From an uncultured Bacteroidota bacterium (GTDB lineage: Bacteria > Bacteroidota > Bacteroidia > Flavobacteriales > Flavobacteriaceae), in contig CACMHY010000003.1 of NCBI GenBank assembly GCA_902613595.1, forward strand, positions 62,001 through 126,000: a DNA stretch of 64,000 nt. Reading direction: 5' to 3'. This document shows, in pieces, positions 26,752 to 35,805 of this stretch. The number at the start of each line of letters is the position of its first letter. The stretch's first letter is position 1. The position numbers and the translations under genes are program-made. The notes below the pieces were generated by a model. That model saw only the letters and a list, made by a program, of their open reading frames with translations. It had not been told where the DNA came from and ran no database searches.

Positions 26752-27168
26752 TTAAGGCTTGAAAAATTCTTCCTCCGTAATCAAAAAATAGTTTTCTTTT
26801 TCTCTTGGATCAAAGTAAAAATTAAATATATGCTGATCGCCAAAGTTAATTGTTGTCCTTTCATAATCTTCAAAATAAAATTCTTTTGACTTAAATTGAA
26901 CATATATCCGTGTAATAGGTAATTGCTCGAATTTATATTTTTCCCTATTTCTGATATATACATGACGAATATATTTTTTTCTTTGATCTCTAATTACGAC
27001 AATTATGTCGTGGTCAACTTCATTAATTATTTCTAATGATGCATTTGATATCTCATTGAATTTATCTTCAGGAAATCTGAAACTAAATGTTTTGTCACCT
27101 GTACTTCCTCTCTGAGAAAATAGTAATAAACAAAAAGAATAAAAAGCAACAAATAAGTGAATTTTCAT
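26752..27168 (-). CDS. Hypothetical secreted protein, 138 aa
   Basis: A 138-residue protein with a signal peptide (FVAFYSFCLLLFSQRGS) and a beta-rich mature part (SLEIINEVDHDIIVVIRDQ, IRHVYIRNREKYKF, ITRIYVQFKSKEFYFEDYE). The alternating pattern suggests a small beta-sandwich. I cannot assign a family. It lies 28 bases upstream of the esterase gene on the same strand and may be cotranscribed with it. Confidence 0.6.
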   Translation of the reverse strand: MKIHLFVAFYSFCLLLFSQRGSTGDKTFSFRFPEDKFNEISNASLEIINEVDHDIIVVIRDQRKKYIRHVYIRNREKYKFEQLPITRIYVQFKSKEFYFEDYERTTINFGDQHIFNFYFDPREKENYFLITEEEFFKP

Positions 27169-27332
27169 GCAATTTTTTTTAAAAATTTATAATTCTCTCT
27201 CAATTCAAAGATAAAGCAGAAACCTAAATTAAACGAATGAATTTGTCAATATTAATAGGCTTTTAAGCTGTTTCATTTTTTTTAAAAAATATATATCTTT
27301 ATATGTGAATTGATTAACAAAGTATAAATTAT

Positions 27333-28781
27333 ATGAAACCAAAGAAACAAAAATCTTCGAGACGCAGATTTATCAAAACTGGTATAGCTGCTTCTTCAAT
27401 TATGATTGTCCCAAGAAATGTACTTGGAGGCAATGGTTATATATCTCCAAGCGATCAATTAAATATTGCAGCCATAGGATCTGGAGGAAAAGGTGCGAGT
27501 GATATCAGTAACGCATCAGTTAGAGGGAGAGAAAGAGTTGTTGCTCTATGTGATGTTGACTTTTCTGGCAGTGCTTCAAATACTGTGAAAAAGTTTCCAA
27601 AAGCTAAACTTTATGATGACTACAGAAAAATGCTTGACAAACAAAAAAATATAGACGCAGTCACAATATCAACCCCTGACCACGTACATGCACCTGCAGC
27701 AACATATGCTATGTTAAGAGGTAAGCATGTCTATGTTCAAAAACCCATGACCCACAATATTAGGGAAGCTAGAATTTTAACTGAAATGGCGAGAGAACAA
27801 AAAGTAGTGACTCAAATGGGGAACCAAGGGGGGTCTAACCCACTCCTTAATATGATTCAGGACTGGATTGATAAAGGTAAATTAGGTGCTATATCAGAAG
27901 TTAAAATTTGGACAAATAGACCAGTTTGGCCGTCTGGAATTTCTATGCCAAAACCTGATATTTCAAAAAAACCAAACGCACTAAATTGGGATTTATGGCT
28001 TGGTCCTGCAAAATCAAAACCCTATACTCCAAACATGCATCCATTTAATTGGAGAGGATGGTGGGATTACGGGACAGGTGCTTTAGGTGATGTAGGGTGC
28101 CACCTAATCGATATTCCTTTTAGAACACTCGGTCTAAAATATCCTAAAGCTGCTGAATGTAGTGTAGGTAGTGTTTTTTCTCAAATGTGGTCCCCAGATT
28201 TCAATCCTGAGAGCTGTCCTCCTTCATCATTTATAACTATAAATTTTGACGCTACTTCAAAATCAAAGTCACCCATAAAAATGACATGGAGTGATGGAGG
28301 AATAAGGCCATCGCATCCAAGTGTAATACCAGCAAACAGTGATATTGGTGGAAAAAATAGTGATAATGGGGTCTTGATTATTGGAGAAAAAGGAGTTATA
28401 TCAACAAATATTAATGATAGCGAACCGTTAATGCCAAAATTATATCTCAATGACGGTTCAACTGATTTCGGACCTGAAGTAGAAAAAATGATTGAGCCTG
28501 AGTATGGTCATCAAAGAAAATGGGTAGATGCTTGTAAAGCAGGATTCAAAAGTAAAGAACACCTATCATTAACATCGTCTTTTGATTATGCTGGACCAAT
28601 GACTGAAACGGTTCTTATGGGTAATCTTGCTATCAGAAGTTACATGTTGAGAGATAAGAAAACAAAAGAATTTTTCGCCAGAAAGAAGCTTTTGTGGGAT
28701 GGTGATAATATGAAAATTACAAATTTGGAAGCTGCTAATCAGTTCGTTACAAGGGAGTACAGACAAGGATTTGAAGTGTAA
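27333..28781 (+). CDS. Gfo/Idh/MocA family oxidoreductase, Tat-exported
   Basis: A 482-residue oxidoreductase with a Tat signal (KSSRRRFIKTGIAASS). The Rossmann motif is LNIAAIGSGGKG, the Asp of VALCDVDFSG binds the ribose, and the catalytic lysine region is VYVQKPMTH, again QKP rather than EKP. It resembles the enzyme at 22238-23599 in architecture (GWWDYGTGALGDVGCH, WDLWLGPA), so the two are paralogues. Exported members of this family oxidise sugars or glycosides, often at C3. It converges on the DUF1080 gene, with a shared terminator between them. Confidence 0.92.
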   Translation: MKPKKQKSSRRRFIKTGIAASSIMIVPRNVLGGNGYISPSDQLNIAAIGSGGKGASDISNASVRGRERVVALCDVDFSGSASNTVKKFPKAKLYDDYRKMLDKQKNIDAVTISTPDHVHAPAATYAMLRGKHVYVQKPMTHNIREARILTEMAREQKVVTQMGNQGGSNPLLNMIQDWIDKGKLGAISEVKIWTNRPVWPSGISMPKPDISKKPNALNWDLWLGPAKSKPYTPNMHPFNWRGWWDYGTGALGDVGCHLIDIPFRTLGLKYPKAAECSVGSVFSQMWSPDFNPESCPPSSFITINFDATSKSKSPIKMTWSDGGIRPSHPSVIPANSDIGGKNSDNGVLIIGEKGVISTNINDSEPLMPKLYLNDGSTDFGPEVEKMIEPEYGHQRKWVDACKAGFKSKEHLSLTSSFDYAGPMTETVLMGNLAIRSYMLRDKKTKEFFARKKLLWDGDNMKITNLEAANQFVTREYRQGFEV

Positions 28782-28795
28782 AGTTTATACTTAAG

Positions 28796-28825
28796 AAAAT
28801 CCTGCTTTTAAGCAGGATTTTTATA
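28796..28825. terminator. Bidirectional rho-independent terminator
   Basis: AAAATCCTGCTT and AAGCAGGATTTT form a perfect 12-base inverted repeat separated by two bases. The A-run before it and the T-run after it serve both strands. It stands between the convergent Gfo/Idh/MocA gene (stop 28781) and the DUF1080 gene (stop 28821), and the arm overlaps the end of the latter by one base. Confidence 0.85.
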
Positions 28826-29555
28826 TCCTTCGCATCCAAATATTTCTGTAGCTTACCGAGCCATTTTTATCATGATCTTGCAGGATTAATACTTTTTTTG
28901 TACCCTTATCAATACCAAGGGTAGGGCTATTTATTTCAACGGCATTCTGAATAATTACTCCATTATGTAAGACAATAAAACTTCCGGGTTTTGCTATTAC
29001 TTCTTTATCATCATACTTGGGAGCATTAAAAATAATATCATAAACTTGCCATTCTCCGGTAGGTCGCATTGCATTAACCAAAGGAACATGTTGACCATAA
29101 ATTGAACCTGCTTGCCCGTCAGGGTATGTTTTATTTTGATAACTATTTAATACTTGCACCTCATACCTTGCCTGAAAAATAATGCCACTGTTGCCTCTTG
29201 TTTGCCCCTCACCCTCATTCTCTATTGGAGATTTCCATTCGATATGAAGTTGGATAGATTCATGCTCCACCTTTGTTTCAATAGATCCTGTTCCAGGTTT
29301 AATAGTCATGGAATTATCACTATTTAATTTCCATTTAACTGGCTTTCTTGTTTTTGAATGTTGCCAGTTTGTAAAATCTTTACCATCAAATAGTACAATT
29401 GCATCACTAGGTGGAGATAAGAATCTTCCTGGTACTACTAATTTTGGTTCTTGAATGCTTATTTCTTTATCTTTTGATTCTGATTCCTTTTGCGCATTTA
29501 ATTTAAAACAAAGCAATAGGACTAAAAATGTTTTTATGTGATATTTTGTTTTCAA
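28821..29555 (-). CDS. DUF1080 (3-keto-disaccharide hydrolase) family protein
   Basis: A 244-residue secreted protein; the signal peptide ends near KLNAQ. It matches the DUF1080 pattern: AIVLFDGKDFTNWQHS, KTRKPVKWKLNSDNSMTI, LHIEWKSP, GNSGIIFQARYEVQVLNSY and GEWQVYDIIFNAPKY. Members of this family act on 3-keto-glycosides, cleaving them by hydrolysis or elimination. That matches the exported Gfo/Idh/MocA dehydrogenases beside it. The start is TTG at 29555; the next in-frame ATG would remove the signal peptide. Confidence 0.92.
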   Translation of the reverse strand: MKTKYHIKTFLVLLLCFKLNAQKESESKDKEISIQEPKLVVPGRFLSPPSDAIVLFDGKDFTNWQHSKTRKPVKWKLNSDNSMTIKPGTGSIETKVEHESIQLHIEWKSPIENEGEGQTRGNSGIIFQARYEVQVLNSYQNKTYPDGQAGSIYGQHVPLVNAMRPTGEWQVYDIIFNAPKYDDKEVIAKPGSFIVLHNGVIIQNAVEINSPTLGIDKGTKKVLILQDHDKNGSVSYRNIWMRRI

Positions 29556-29625
29556 TGTTAATGTATTATTGTTTTATTACCCAAATTAATGAATAATTTT
29601 TCATTATTTATAAATTTGTTTAGGT

Positions 29626-30462
29626 ATGCAAACATTGGTCGAATATTTTGAAACTATTCCTTCATCTCATAGAAGCTTAATTTTAATAGGTGGGCTTAGT
29701 TTTTTCTGGATTTTAGAGAATAAGTTTTCATTGTTTCGTTTTAAGTATAAAAAATGGAAGCATGCATTTCCAAATCTATTTTTTACTGCGACAACAATAA
29801 TCATAAACTTTTTTTTAGCTTTTATGTTATTGAATGTTTCTGATTGGGTAGTTGCTAAACAATTTGGTCTCTTGAACTGGATACCTGAATCTCCAATCTG
29901 GATTAACATTTTTTTTGGGATTTTGTTTCTCGATCTCGTAGGGGCATATCTACCTCACTGGCTAGAGCACAAAATTAAACCTCTTTGGATGATTCATCTT
30001 GTTCATCACAGTGATCACCATGTTGACACAACAACAGCAAATCGTCACCACCCTTTCGAAAGTTTAATAAGATTTATCTTTACGCTATTTGGTGTTTTTT
30101 TGATAGGTGCAAATATTGGTATTGTCATGCTTTATCAGTCTTTATCTCTTATCTCAACTCAATTTAATCATGCTAATATAAAACTACCTAAAAAAGTCGA
30201 TTTGTTTTTAAGTTATCTTTTTGTTTCACCTGATATGCATAAGACACACCACCACTATCGTCTTCCTTACACTGATTCAAACTTTGGAAATATTTTTTCA
30301 ATTTGGGATCGCTTATTTCGAACTTACAGGACTTTTAATAGAGAAAAGCTAGTTTATGGTGTTGATGTTTTTTTTGATAAAGAAGCTAACGGAAAAATCG
30401 GTCATTTACTAAAACAACCTTTTCAGCCCTATTCTAAACCGACCTTAACACCAAGAAAGTGA
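29626..30462 (+). CDS. Sterol desaturase/fatty acid hydroxylase family protein
   Basis: A 278-residue membrane protein with about four helices and the eight-histidine di-iron pattern of the family: YLPHWLEHKI, IHLVHHSDHHVD, TANRHHPFES and MHKTHHHYRLPYT. These enzymes hydroxylate or desaturate lipids; in Flavobacteriia they may modify carotenoids or fatty acids (inference). A TAAATTTG -7-like element stands at 29611-29618, eight bases before the ATG, so the leader would be very short. It is divergent from the DUF1080 gene. Confidence 0.9.
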   Translation: MQTLVEYFETIPSSHRSLILIGGLSFFWILENKFSLFRFKYKKWKHAFPNLFFTATTIIINFFLAFMLLNVSDWVVAKQFGLLNWIPESPIWINIFFGILFLDLVGAYLPHWLEHKIKPLWMIHLVHHSDHHVDTTTANRHHPFESLIRFIFTLFGVFLIGANIGIVMLYQSLSLISTQFNHANIKLPKKVDLFLSYLFVSPDMHKTHHHYRLPYTDSNFGNIFSIWDRLFRTYRTFNREKLVYGVDVFFDKEANGKIGHLLKQPFQPYSKPTLTPRK

Positions 30463-30469
30463 AGCCAGA

Positions 30470-31837
30470 TTAAAAAAGGTTTATGAGTTTAGATAAAGAA
30501 TATGTAGTCTGTTTACCACTATCCATATCCTTTAGCTCAAAAACTTTTTTTCTAATTTCATTTGATCCCATTAAAATCACACTTTTTATACCTTTTGAAT
30601 TTGCATAGGCTAACTGCTTATTGAGTTTTGCTGCAGTAGGATACAATTCACTTGAAACATTTTTATCTCTTAATTTCATCATATAGCTGTAGGCTATTTC
30701 TGCGGCAGAATCTCCAAAATTGATAAATAAGACTTTGGTAGAATAAGATAAATTATCAGGAAAAAGTCCTAACTGGTCCATGACTAAGAAGATACGTTCA
30801 AAACCAAAAGAAACTCCAACTCCACTCATTTCATCCATCCCAAAAACATTTGTTAAGTTGTCATATCGGCCTCCCCCTCCAATAGATCCAATATTAATAT
30901 TTTTAGGCGAATCTGCCTCTACTATCATTCCAGTATAATAATTTAGACCCCTTGCCAAAGAAAAATCAAATTTTAATACTACTGAATCCGATGAACATAA
31001 CTTAAAAGAATTTGTAATAAATTCTAACTCAGATATACCTTCTAAACCTTTTTGATTGTTTGTAAATAAAGGTTTCAAAAATTTGATTTGATTCTGAAAA
31101 TTATCCTGAAGACCAAATATTTTTTCAATAATGTCTAATAATTTTGAATGAAAATTTTTACCAATCAATTCTTTAAAAACTTCTTTTTTACCGATTTTAT
31201 TTAATTTATCTAATGTTACTGTAAAGTCGTAAATTCTAGATTTGTCTTCAAAGATTGTAATTATTGCTTCTAATATGTTTCGGTGATTAATTCTTAAATT
31301 AACATCTTTTATTCTTAATTTATTGAATATTCGATCGTAAAGATGCAGTACTTCGACTTCTTGCCATAAAGAACGATTTCCAACAATATCAGCATCACAC
31401 TGAATAAACTCTTGAAATCTTCCCCTCTGAGGACGGTCAGCTCTCCAGACGGGTTGGATTTGATATCTACGAAAGGGAAAAGTTAATTCATTTTGGTGCT
31501 GTACAACATATCTGGCAAATGGAACAGTTAAATCATATCTTAAAGCTTTCTCTGATATTGATTTAATGAATTTGTGATTTTCACCATTATTGTAAGCACT
31601 AATATCTGCTCTTTTAATTTTTTCACCAGAATTTAAAATCTTAAAAACCAATCGATCACCCTCATCACCATAAACTCCCGTAAGAGTTTCTAATTTCTCG
31701 AACGAAGGAGTTTCTATTGGACTAAATCCATATTCCTCAAAAGTAATTTGAAGAATATTTTTAAGATAATTCCGTTTTGCTATCTCTACAGAAGAAAAAT
31801 CTCTAGTACCTTTTGATATGGAAGGTTTTGTTGCCAT
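30470..31837 (-). CDS. hisS: Histidyl-tRNA synthetase
   Basis: A 455-residue class II synthetase. Motif 2 lies in FRRYQIQPVWRADRPQRGR followed by FQEFIQCDADIVG. The histidine-specific loop is ARGLNYYTGMIVEA and motif 3 is GVGVSFGFERIFLVMD. The C-terminal anticodon-binding domain is present (VLFINFGDSAAEIAYSYM). The length suits the family, with a modest insertion in the middle typical of Bacteroidetes. It charges tRNA-His. It is monocistronic, with its own -33/-7 promoter about 45 bases upstream. Confidence 0.97.
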   Translation of the reverse strand: MATKPSISKGTRDFSSVEIAKRNYLKNILQITFEEYGFSPIETPSFEKLETLTGVYGDEGDRLVFKILNSGEKIKRADISAYNNGENHKFIKSISEKALRYDLTVPFARYVVQHQNELTFPFRRYQIQPVWRADRPQRGRFQEFIQCDADIVGNRSLWQEVEVLHLYDRIFNKLRIKDVNLRINHRNILEAIITIFEDKSRIYDFTVTLDKLNKIGKKEVFKELIGKNFHSKLLDIIEKIFGLQDNFQNQIKFLKPLFTNNQKGLEGISELEFITNSFKLCSSDSVVLKFDFSLARGLNYYTGMIVEADSPKNINIGSIGGGGRYDNLTNVFGMDEMSGVGVSFGFERIFLVMDQLGLFPDNLSYSTKVLFINFGDSAAEIAYSYMMKLRDKNVSSELYPTAAKLNKQLAYANSKGIKSVILMGSNEIRKKVFELKDMDSGKQTTYSLSKLINLF

Positions 31838-31877
31838 TATTGATGTTACTTTAACAAGTATCTATGAGTTTGGTAAA

Positions 31878-31906
31878 CAAAAATAGCTTTAAAAATCTTA
31901 TTGCAG
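31878..31906 (-). promoter_or_regulatory. Bacteroidetes-type promoter for hisS
   Basis: On the minus strand CTG (31906-31904) stands 18 bases before TATTTTTG (31885-31878), a perfect match to the TAnnTTTG -7 element of Bacteroidetes sigma factor and a one-mismatch -33 element. Transcription would begin about 35 bases before the hisS ATG. Confidence 0.45.
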
Positions 31907-31968
31907 ATTTTAAAAATAAATAAAACTAAAAATTATACATGTGAAAGCTGAGAATTAAGACAAATTAC

Positions 31969-32430
31969 TTACTTCTTTGACTTTTCTTCAGGAACTACTT
32001 CAAAAGGGAATTCGAAACTTACATCACGATGAATTCTGATTTTAGCAACATATTTGCCTAGCCGTTTTATTGTCCTTCCTGGTAAAGTGATGTGCTTTTT
32101 TTCTATATCAGGGATTTTTTTACCTATAGCATCAGCTAAATCAGAATTGGTTACAGACCCAAATAGTTTATCCTCACTACCCACCTTACTTGATAATTTA
32201 ATTTTAAGAGCTTTTATCTTTTCAGCTTTTTTTGAGGCTTGATCAACGATTGATTTTTCTTTAAAAGCACGCTGTCTCAAGTTTTCTTGGAGTATCTTCA
32301 CGGCTGAAGTTGTGGCAATTACTGCCTTTCCCTTTGGGATTAAATAATTACGACCGTAGCCATTTTTCACATCAACTAAGTCGTCTTTAAAACCAAGGTT
32401 TTGAATATCCTCTTTTAAAATTAATTTCAT
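31969..32430 (-). CDS. rplI: 50S ribosomal protein L9
   Basis: A 153-residue protein with the classic L9 N-terminus: MKLILKEDIQNLGFKDDLV, followed by VKNGYGRNYLIPKGKAVIAT. The central helix (EKIKALKIKLSSKVGSEDKLFGSVT) and the C-terminal domain follow. It binds 23S rRNA near the L1 stalk. It is the last gene of the rpsF-rpsR-rplI operon, eight bases after rpsR. Confidence 0.98.
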   Translation of the reverse strand: MKLILKEDIQNLGFKDDLVDVKNGYGRNYLIPKGKAVIATTSAVKILQENLRQRAFKEKSIVDQASKKAEKIKALKIKLSSKVGSEDKLFGSVTNSDLADAIGKKIPDIEKKHITLPGRTIKRLGKYVAKIRIHRDVSFEFPFEVVPEEKSKK

Positions 32431-32438
32431 GCTAAATT

Positions 32439-32735
32439 TTATTTTAACATATCTGCTACATAAGGCATCAAAGCTAAATGTCGAGCCCTTTTAATGGCTA
32501 CAGATACTTTACGTTGGTATTTAAGAGAAGTTCCGGTAAGCCTTCTCGGTAATATTTTACCTTGCTCATTTACAAACTTCATAAGAAAGTCTGGATCTTT
32601 ATAATCAACATATTTTATACCGGATCTCTTAAATCGGCAGTATTTTTTTTGGCTTGAAGTATCAATATTTAATGGAGTTAAATAGCGAATCTCTCCTTCC
32701 TTCTTTCCTAAATTTTGTTCTTCTATTCTAGACAT
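32439..32735 (-). CDS. rpsR: 30S ribosomal protein S18
   Basis: A 98-residue protein with the S18 core: [40 protein letters not shown] and [12 protein letters not shown]. The N-terminal extension of about 28 residues is usual in Flavobacteriia. It sits on the 30S platform as partner of S6. It directly abuts rpsF (no intergenic base), so the S6-S18 pair is made together. Confidence 0.98.
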   Translation of the reverse strand: MSRIEEQNLGKKEGEIRYLTPLNIDTSSQKKYCRFKRSGIKYVDYKDPDFLMKFVNEQGKILPRRLTGTSLKYQRKVSVAIKRARHLALMPYVADMLK

Positions 32736-33077
32736 TTATTTAGTTTTTGCGCTGTTTCGTTTTTTTCTTTTATCGGCCCATGCTTTGGCATGTTTGTCAA
32801 GTTTTACTGTCAAGTAACGCATTACTCTTTCGTCGCGTCTAAATTCAAGTTCTAATTCAGAAACTATATCTTGTGGAGTAGCAAATTCGAGCAGATGATA
32901 AAATCCACTTTTTTTGTTCTCAATTGGATAGGCTAGCTTCCTTAAACCCCAGTTTTCTTGATTAGAAAGTTTTCCTTTTTGGGTTTTTAAAAAGCTTGTA
33001 TACTTCTGAACTGCTTCCTCTACCTGCTTTTCAGATAGAACGGGATTTAATATGAAAACAGTTTCGTATTGATTCAT
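32736..33077 (-). CDS. rpsF: 30S ribosomal protein S6
   Basis: A 113-residue S6 protein starting MNQYETVFILNPVLSEKQVE, followed by WGLRKLAYPIENKKSGFYHL and a basic C-terminus (HAKAWADKRKKRNSAKTK). The start at 33077 is chosen over an in-frame ATG at 33107, because the -7 promoter element lies between them and because S6 proteins begin with this motif. It is first in the rpsF-rpsR-rplI operon. Confidence 0.97.
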   Translation of the reverse strand: MNQYETVFILNPVLSEKQVEEAVQKYTSFLKTQKGKLSNQENWGLRKLAYPIENKKSGFYHLLEFATPQDIVSELELEFRRDERVMRYLTVKLDKHAKAWADKRKKRNSAKTK

Positions 33078-33096
33078 ATATATATATTTTGGATGG

Positions 33097-33127
33097 CAAA
33101 AATACATTTCTATTCTAACAATCCCAA
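33097..33127 (-). promoter_or_regulatory. Bacteroidetes-type promoter for rpsF-rpsR-rplI
   Basis: On the minus strand TTG (33127-33125) is followed after 20 bases by TATTTTTG (33104-33097), an exact match to the TTG-n(17-23)-TAnnTTTG pattern known for Bacteroidetes housekeeping promoters. The predicted transcript has a leader of about 15 bases. The rest of the 256-base gap up to priA (33334) is AT-rich, with no other signal seen. Confidence 0.65.
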
Positions 33128-33333
33128 AAAAATAAAAATTTTGTTTTTTTGGTTTAAGTTATTTTTTAAAAAAGTAAAAATATTGCACATATACATTTTA
33201 ACTAATAATGGGTATAAATTATTATTAGATTTAAATAATAATTATGCAAATCATGTTGTTAGGTAATAAGTATGTTTTAGTTTTTTCGAAAAAACTCAGG
33301 GTGATAAAGTGAAATCTTATCCTTCTCTGTATT

Positions 33334-35805
33334 TTATTGTGGATCGGCGTCAAAGTTAATTCTGGTAATTCTAAACTTTCCAATAGATTGGAAACTTTTA
33401 TAAGTTTTCATGATTATACTTTTTAACTCACTTGATTTTAACTCATGATCCAGTTTGATTAAAAGTTGCTTTTGATATTGGCCTCTAATTCTCATGATTG
33501 CTGGAAATACTGGTCCTAAAACTGTCCCCTTATATAAAGTCTTTATAACATTTGAAAACCACTCAGAAGATTTATTGACATTATCATAACTTTTACTCTT
33601 GAATGTAACTCTAATCATCCTGTAATATGGTGGATACCGATAGAGAATTCGTTCTTTTTTTTGGGTTTTAAAAAGGTTTTCATAGTCATAATTTAGAACC
33701 TGTTGCAAAACTGGATGATCTGGCTGAAAAGTCTGAATAATTACTTTTCCCTTTTTGTCTAATCGTCCTGCTCGACCTGCAACTTGTGTTAGCATTTGAT
33801 AGCTCCTCTCGTGTGCCCTGAAGTCAGGAAAGTTTAATATACTATCAGCGTTGATTACACCCACTAATAAAACATTTTTAAAATCTAAGCCTTTGACTAT
33901 CATCTGAGTTCCAACTAATATTTGAATCTTTTCTTCATGAAATGCTTCAATAATTTTGTCAAAGTCCCATTTTCCTCTTGTACTATCCCAGTCCATTCTT
34001 CCAACGTTTATTCCATGAAAATATTTCTTTATTTGTTCCTCTATTTGTTGAGTACCAAATCCTTTTTTATTAAGACTAGGCATTCCACAAGAATCACATA
34101 GGCTTGGTGTTTCGATATGATAACCACAATAATGGCACTTTAATTTATTAATAGTTTGATGATAAGTCATTGAAACATCACATTGTATACATTGTGGTGA
34201 ATATCCACAGCTTAGACATTCCAAAACTGGGGCATATCCCCTCCTGTTTTGAAATAAGATTACTTGTTTTTGTTGTTTTATAGTTTCTTTAATGTTAAAT
34301 AAGAGTTGTTTTGAAAAAATGCCTGAAATAGTTTTTTTTTCATATTCCCCTTTAAGATCAACAAGTTCAATATTTGGCAGCTCAACTCCTCCAAAACGTT
34401 CATTTAATTTAACCCAGCCATATTTACCAATTCGAACATTTTCAGCAGTTTCAATTGATGGTGTTGCAGATCCAAGAATAACTTTAGCATTTAACTCTCG
34501 TGCTAAATAAATTGAACTATCTCTCGCTTGATATCGTGGTGCTGGATCAAATTGTTTGAAGGAATTTTCATGCTCTTCATCTACAATTAATAGACTCAGA
34601 TTTGTGAAAGGCAAAAATAATGCAGACCTTGCTCCCACTATAACACAACCATCTTCATTACTTTTTAAAACCTGATTCCAAACTTCAGTTCTTTCGTGTG
34701 AAGAAAATTTTGAGTGATACACTAAAACCTTATCTCTGAAGTGGGAAGTTAACCTTTGAACGATTTGCGAAGTCAATGATATCTCTGGAAGAAGATAAAG
34801 AACTTGTTTTCCCTTTTTTAATTCCTCCTTAATTAGTTTAATATAAACCTCGGTTTTACCAGAAGAAGTGACTCCTTCAAGAAGAACAACTTCTTTCTCC
34901 TTTAATTTTTTTTTGATTTCAGCTAGTGCTTTTTTTTGAGATTGAGATAAAATTATTTCTTTTGATTGTTTTGGAAATGTTTTTATTAGAACTCTGTTTA
35001 CTTCTTGATACTTGTGGTCAAGAATTCCTTTATCTATTAAACTTTTTAAATGATAACTTTTTGTATCAAATTCATTTCTCAGCTTAATAATCGGTATCCA
35101 TGTGTCTGTTTGATTTGATATTTTAAGCAAATTAATTAAGACTCCTTTTTGCTTCGGCGCATTTTTTAAACTCTCTATTACAGCTTTTAATTTTTTTTTA
35201 TTTTTAAAATTCTTATTTAGTTTAATTTGACGTTCTTTTTTCGGTATAAATTTTTCTTCAAAACTTTGTTCAAGTGATGCTACTTTCTTTTTGATCATTC
35301 CTAAAATCAAAGGCATAACTTTTTTTGAATCAATAATTTTTTCAATTTGTTCTATTGTAAGATTTGAATTTTCAAGTGCCTCATAAACAAGGAACTCAGC
35401 ATCATTTAAATTTTCTATTTGTTTGGCTGTAGCATCCAATTTTATGACATTTGATTTACTTTCAATGAGTAGTGCACTTGGAAGACTAGATCGAAGAACT
35501 TCACCTTCACCGCACATGTAATAATCTGAGATCCATTCCCAAAATTTTAGTTGTGTCTTGGTAACTAAAGGATGCTGATCCATTATCATCGAAATATTTT
35601 TTGGTTCGTAATTTTGAGGTTGTGTAGAATGAATTTTTTTGACTATTGCTGTATAAATTTTTTGTTTACCAAATTGAACTGCAACTCTGAATCCAGGTTC
35701 TAGAATTTCTTCTTGTTCTTTACTTATAGAGTATGTAAAGGTGTTTGGCAATGCGAGTGGTAATATGACATCAACAAAAAAATTTGATGGATTAATTTTC
35801 ATCAA
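33334..35805 (-). CDS. priA: Primosomal protein N' (replication restart helicase PriA)
   Basis: An 823-residue superfamily 2 helicase. The N-terminal DNA-binding part begins VILPLALPNTFTYSI. Walker A is LLEGVTSSGKTEVY, the DEAH-type box is LLIVDEEHENSFKQ, and QVAGRAGRLDKKG is motif VI. The zinc-binding domain has its four Cys pairs (CLSCGYSPQCIQC, CHYCGYHI, CDSCGMP). It reloads the replisome at stalled forks. It overlaps yihY by four bases and lies downstream of it in the same operon. Confidence 0.97.
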   Translation of the reverse strand: MMKINPSNFFVDVILPLALPNTFTYSISKEQEEILEPGFRVAVQFGKQKIYTAIVKKIHSTQPQNYEPKNISMIMDQHPLVTKTQLKFWEWISDYYMCGEGEVLRSSLPSALLIESKSNVIKLDATAKQIENLNDAEFLVYEALENSNLTIEQIEKIIDSKKVMPLILGMIKKKVASLEQSFEEKFIPKKERQIKLNKNFKNKKKLKAVIESLKNAPKQKGVLINLLKISNQTDTWIPIIKLRNEFDTKSYHLKSLIDKGILDHKYQEVNRVLIKTFPKQSKEIILSQSQKKALAEIKKKLKEKEVVLLEGVTSSGKTEVYIKLIKEELKKGKQVLYLLPEISLTSQIVQRLTSHFRDKVLVYHSKFSSHERTEVWNQVLKSNEDGCVIVGARSALFLPFTNLSLLIVDEEHENSFKQFDPAPRYQARDSSIYLARELNAKVILGSATPSIETAENVRIGKYGWVKLNERFGGVELPNIELVDLKGEYEKKTISGIFSKQLLFNIKETIKQQKQVILFQNRRGYAPVLECLSCGYSPQCIQCDVSMTYHQTINKLKCHYCGYHIETPSLCDSCGMPSLNKKGFGTQQIEEQIKKYFHGINVGRMDWDSTRGKWDFDKIIEAFHEEKIQILVGTQMIVKGLDFKNVLLVGVINADSILNFPDFRAHERSYQMLTQVAGRAGRLDKKGKVIIQTFQPDHPVLQQVLNYDYENLFKTQKKERILYRYPPYYRMIRVTFKSKSYDNVNKSSEWFSNVIKTLYKGTVLGPVFPAIMRIRGQYQKQLLIKLDHELKSSELKSIIMKTYKSFQSIGKFRITRINFDADPQ

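Noticed and set aside
33069-33266. 65-aa plus-strand ORF upstream of rpsF
   Set aside because: It overlaps the rpsF start and promoter on the opposite strand and is a low-complexity Lys/Ile/Phe sequence; no sign of a real protein.
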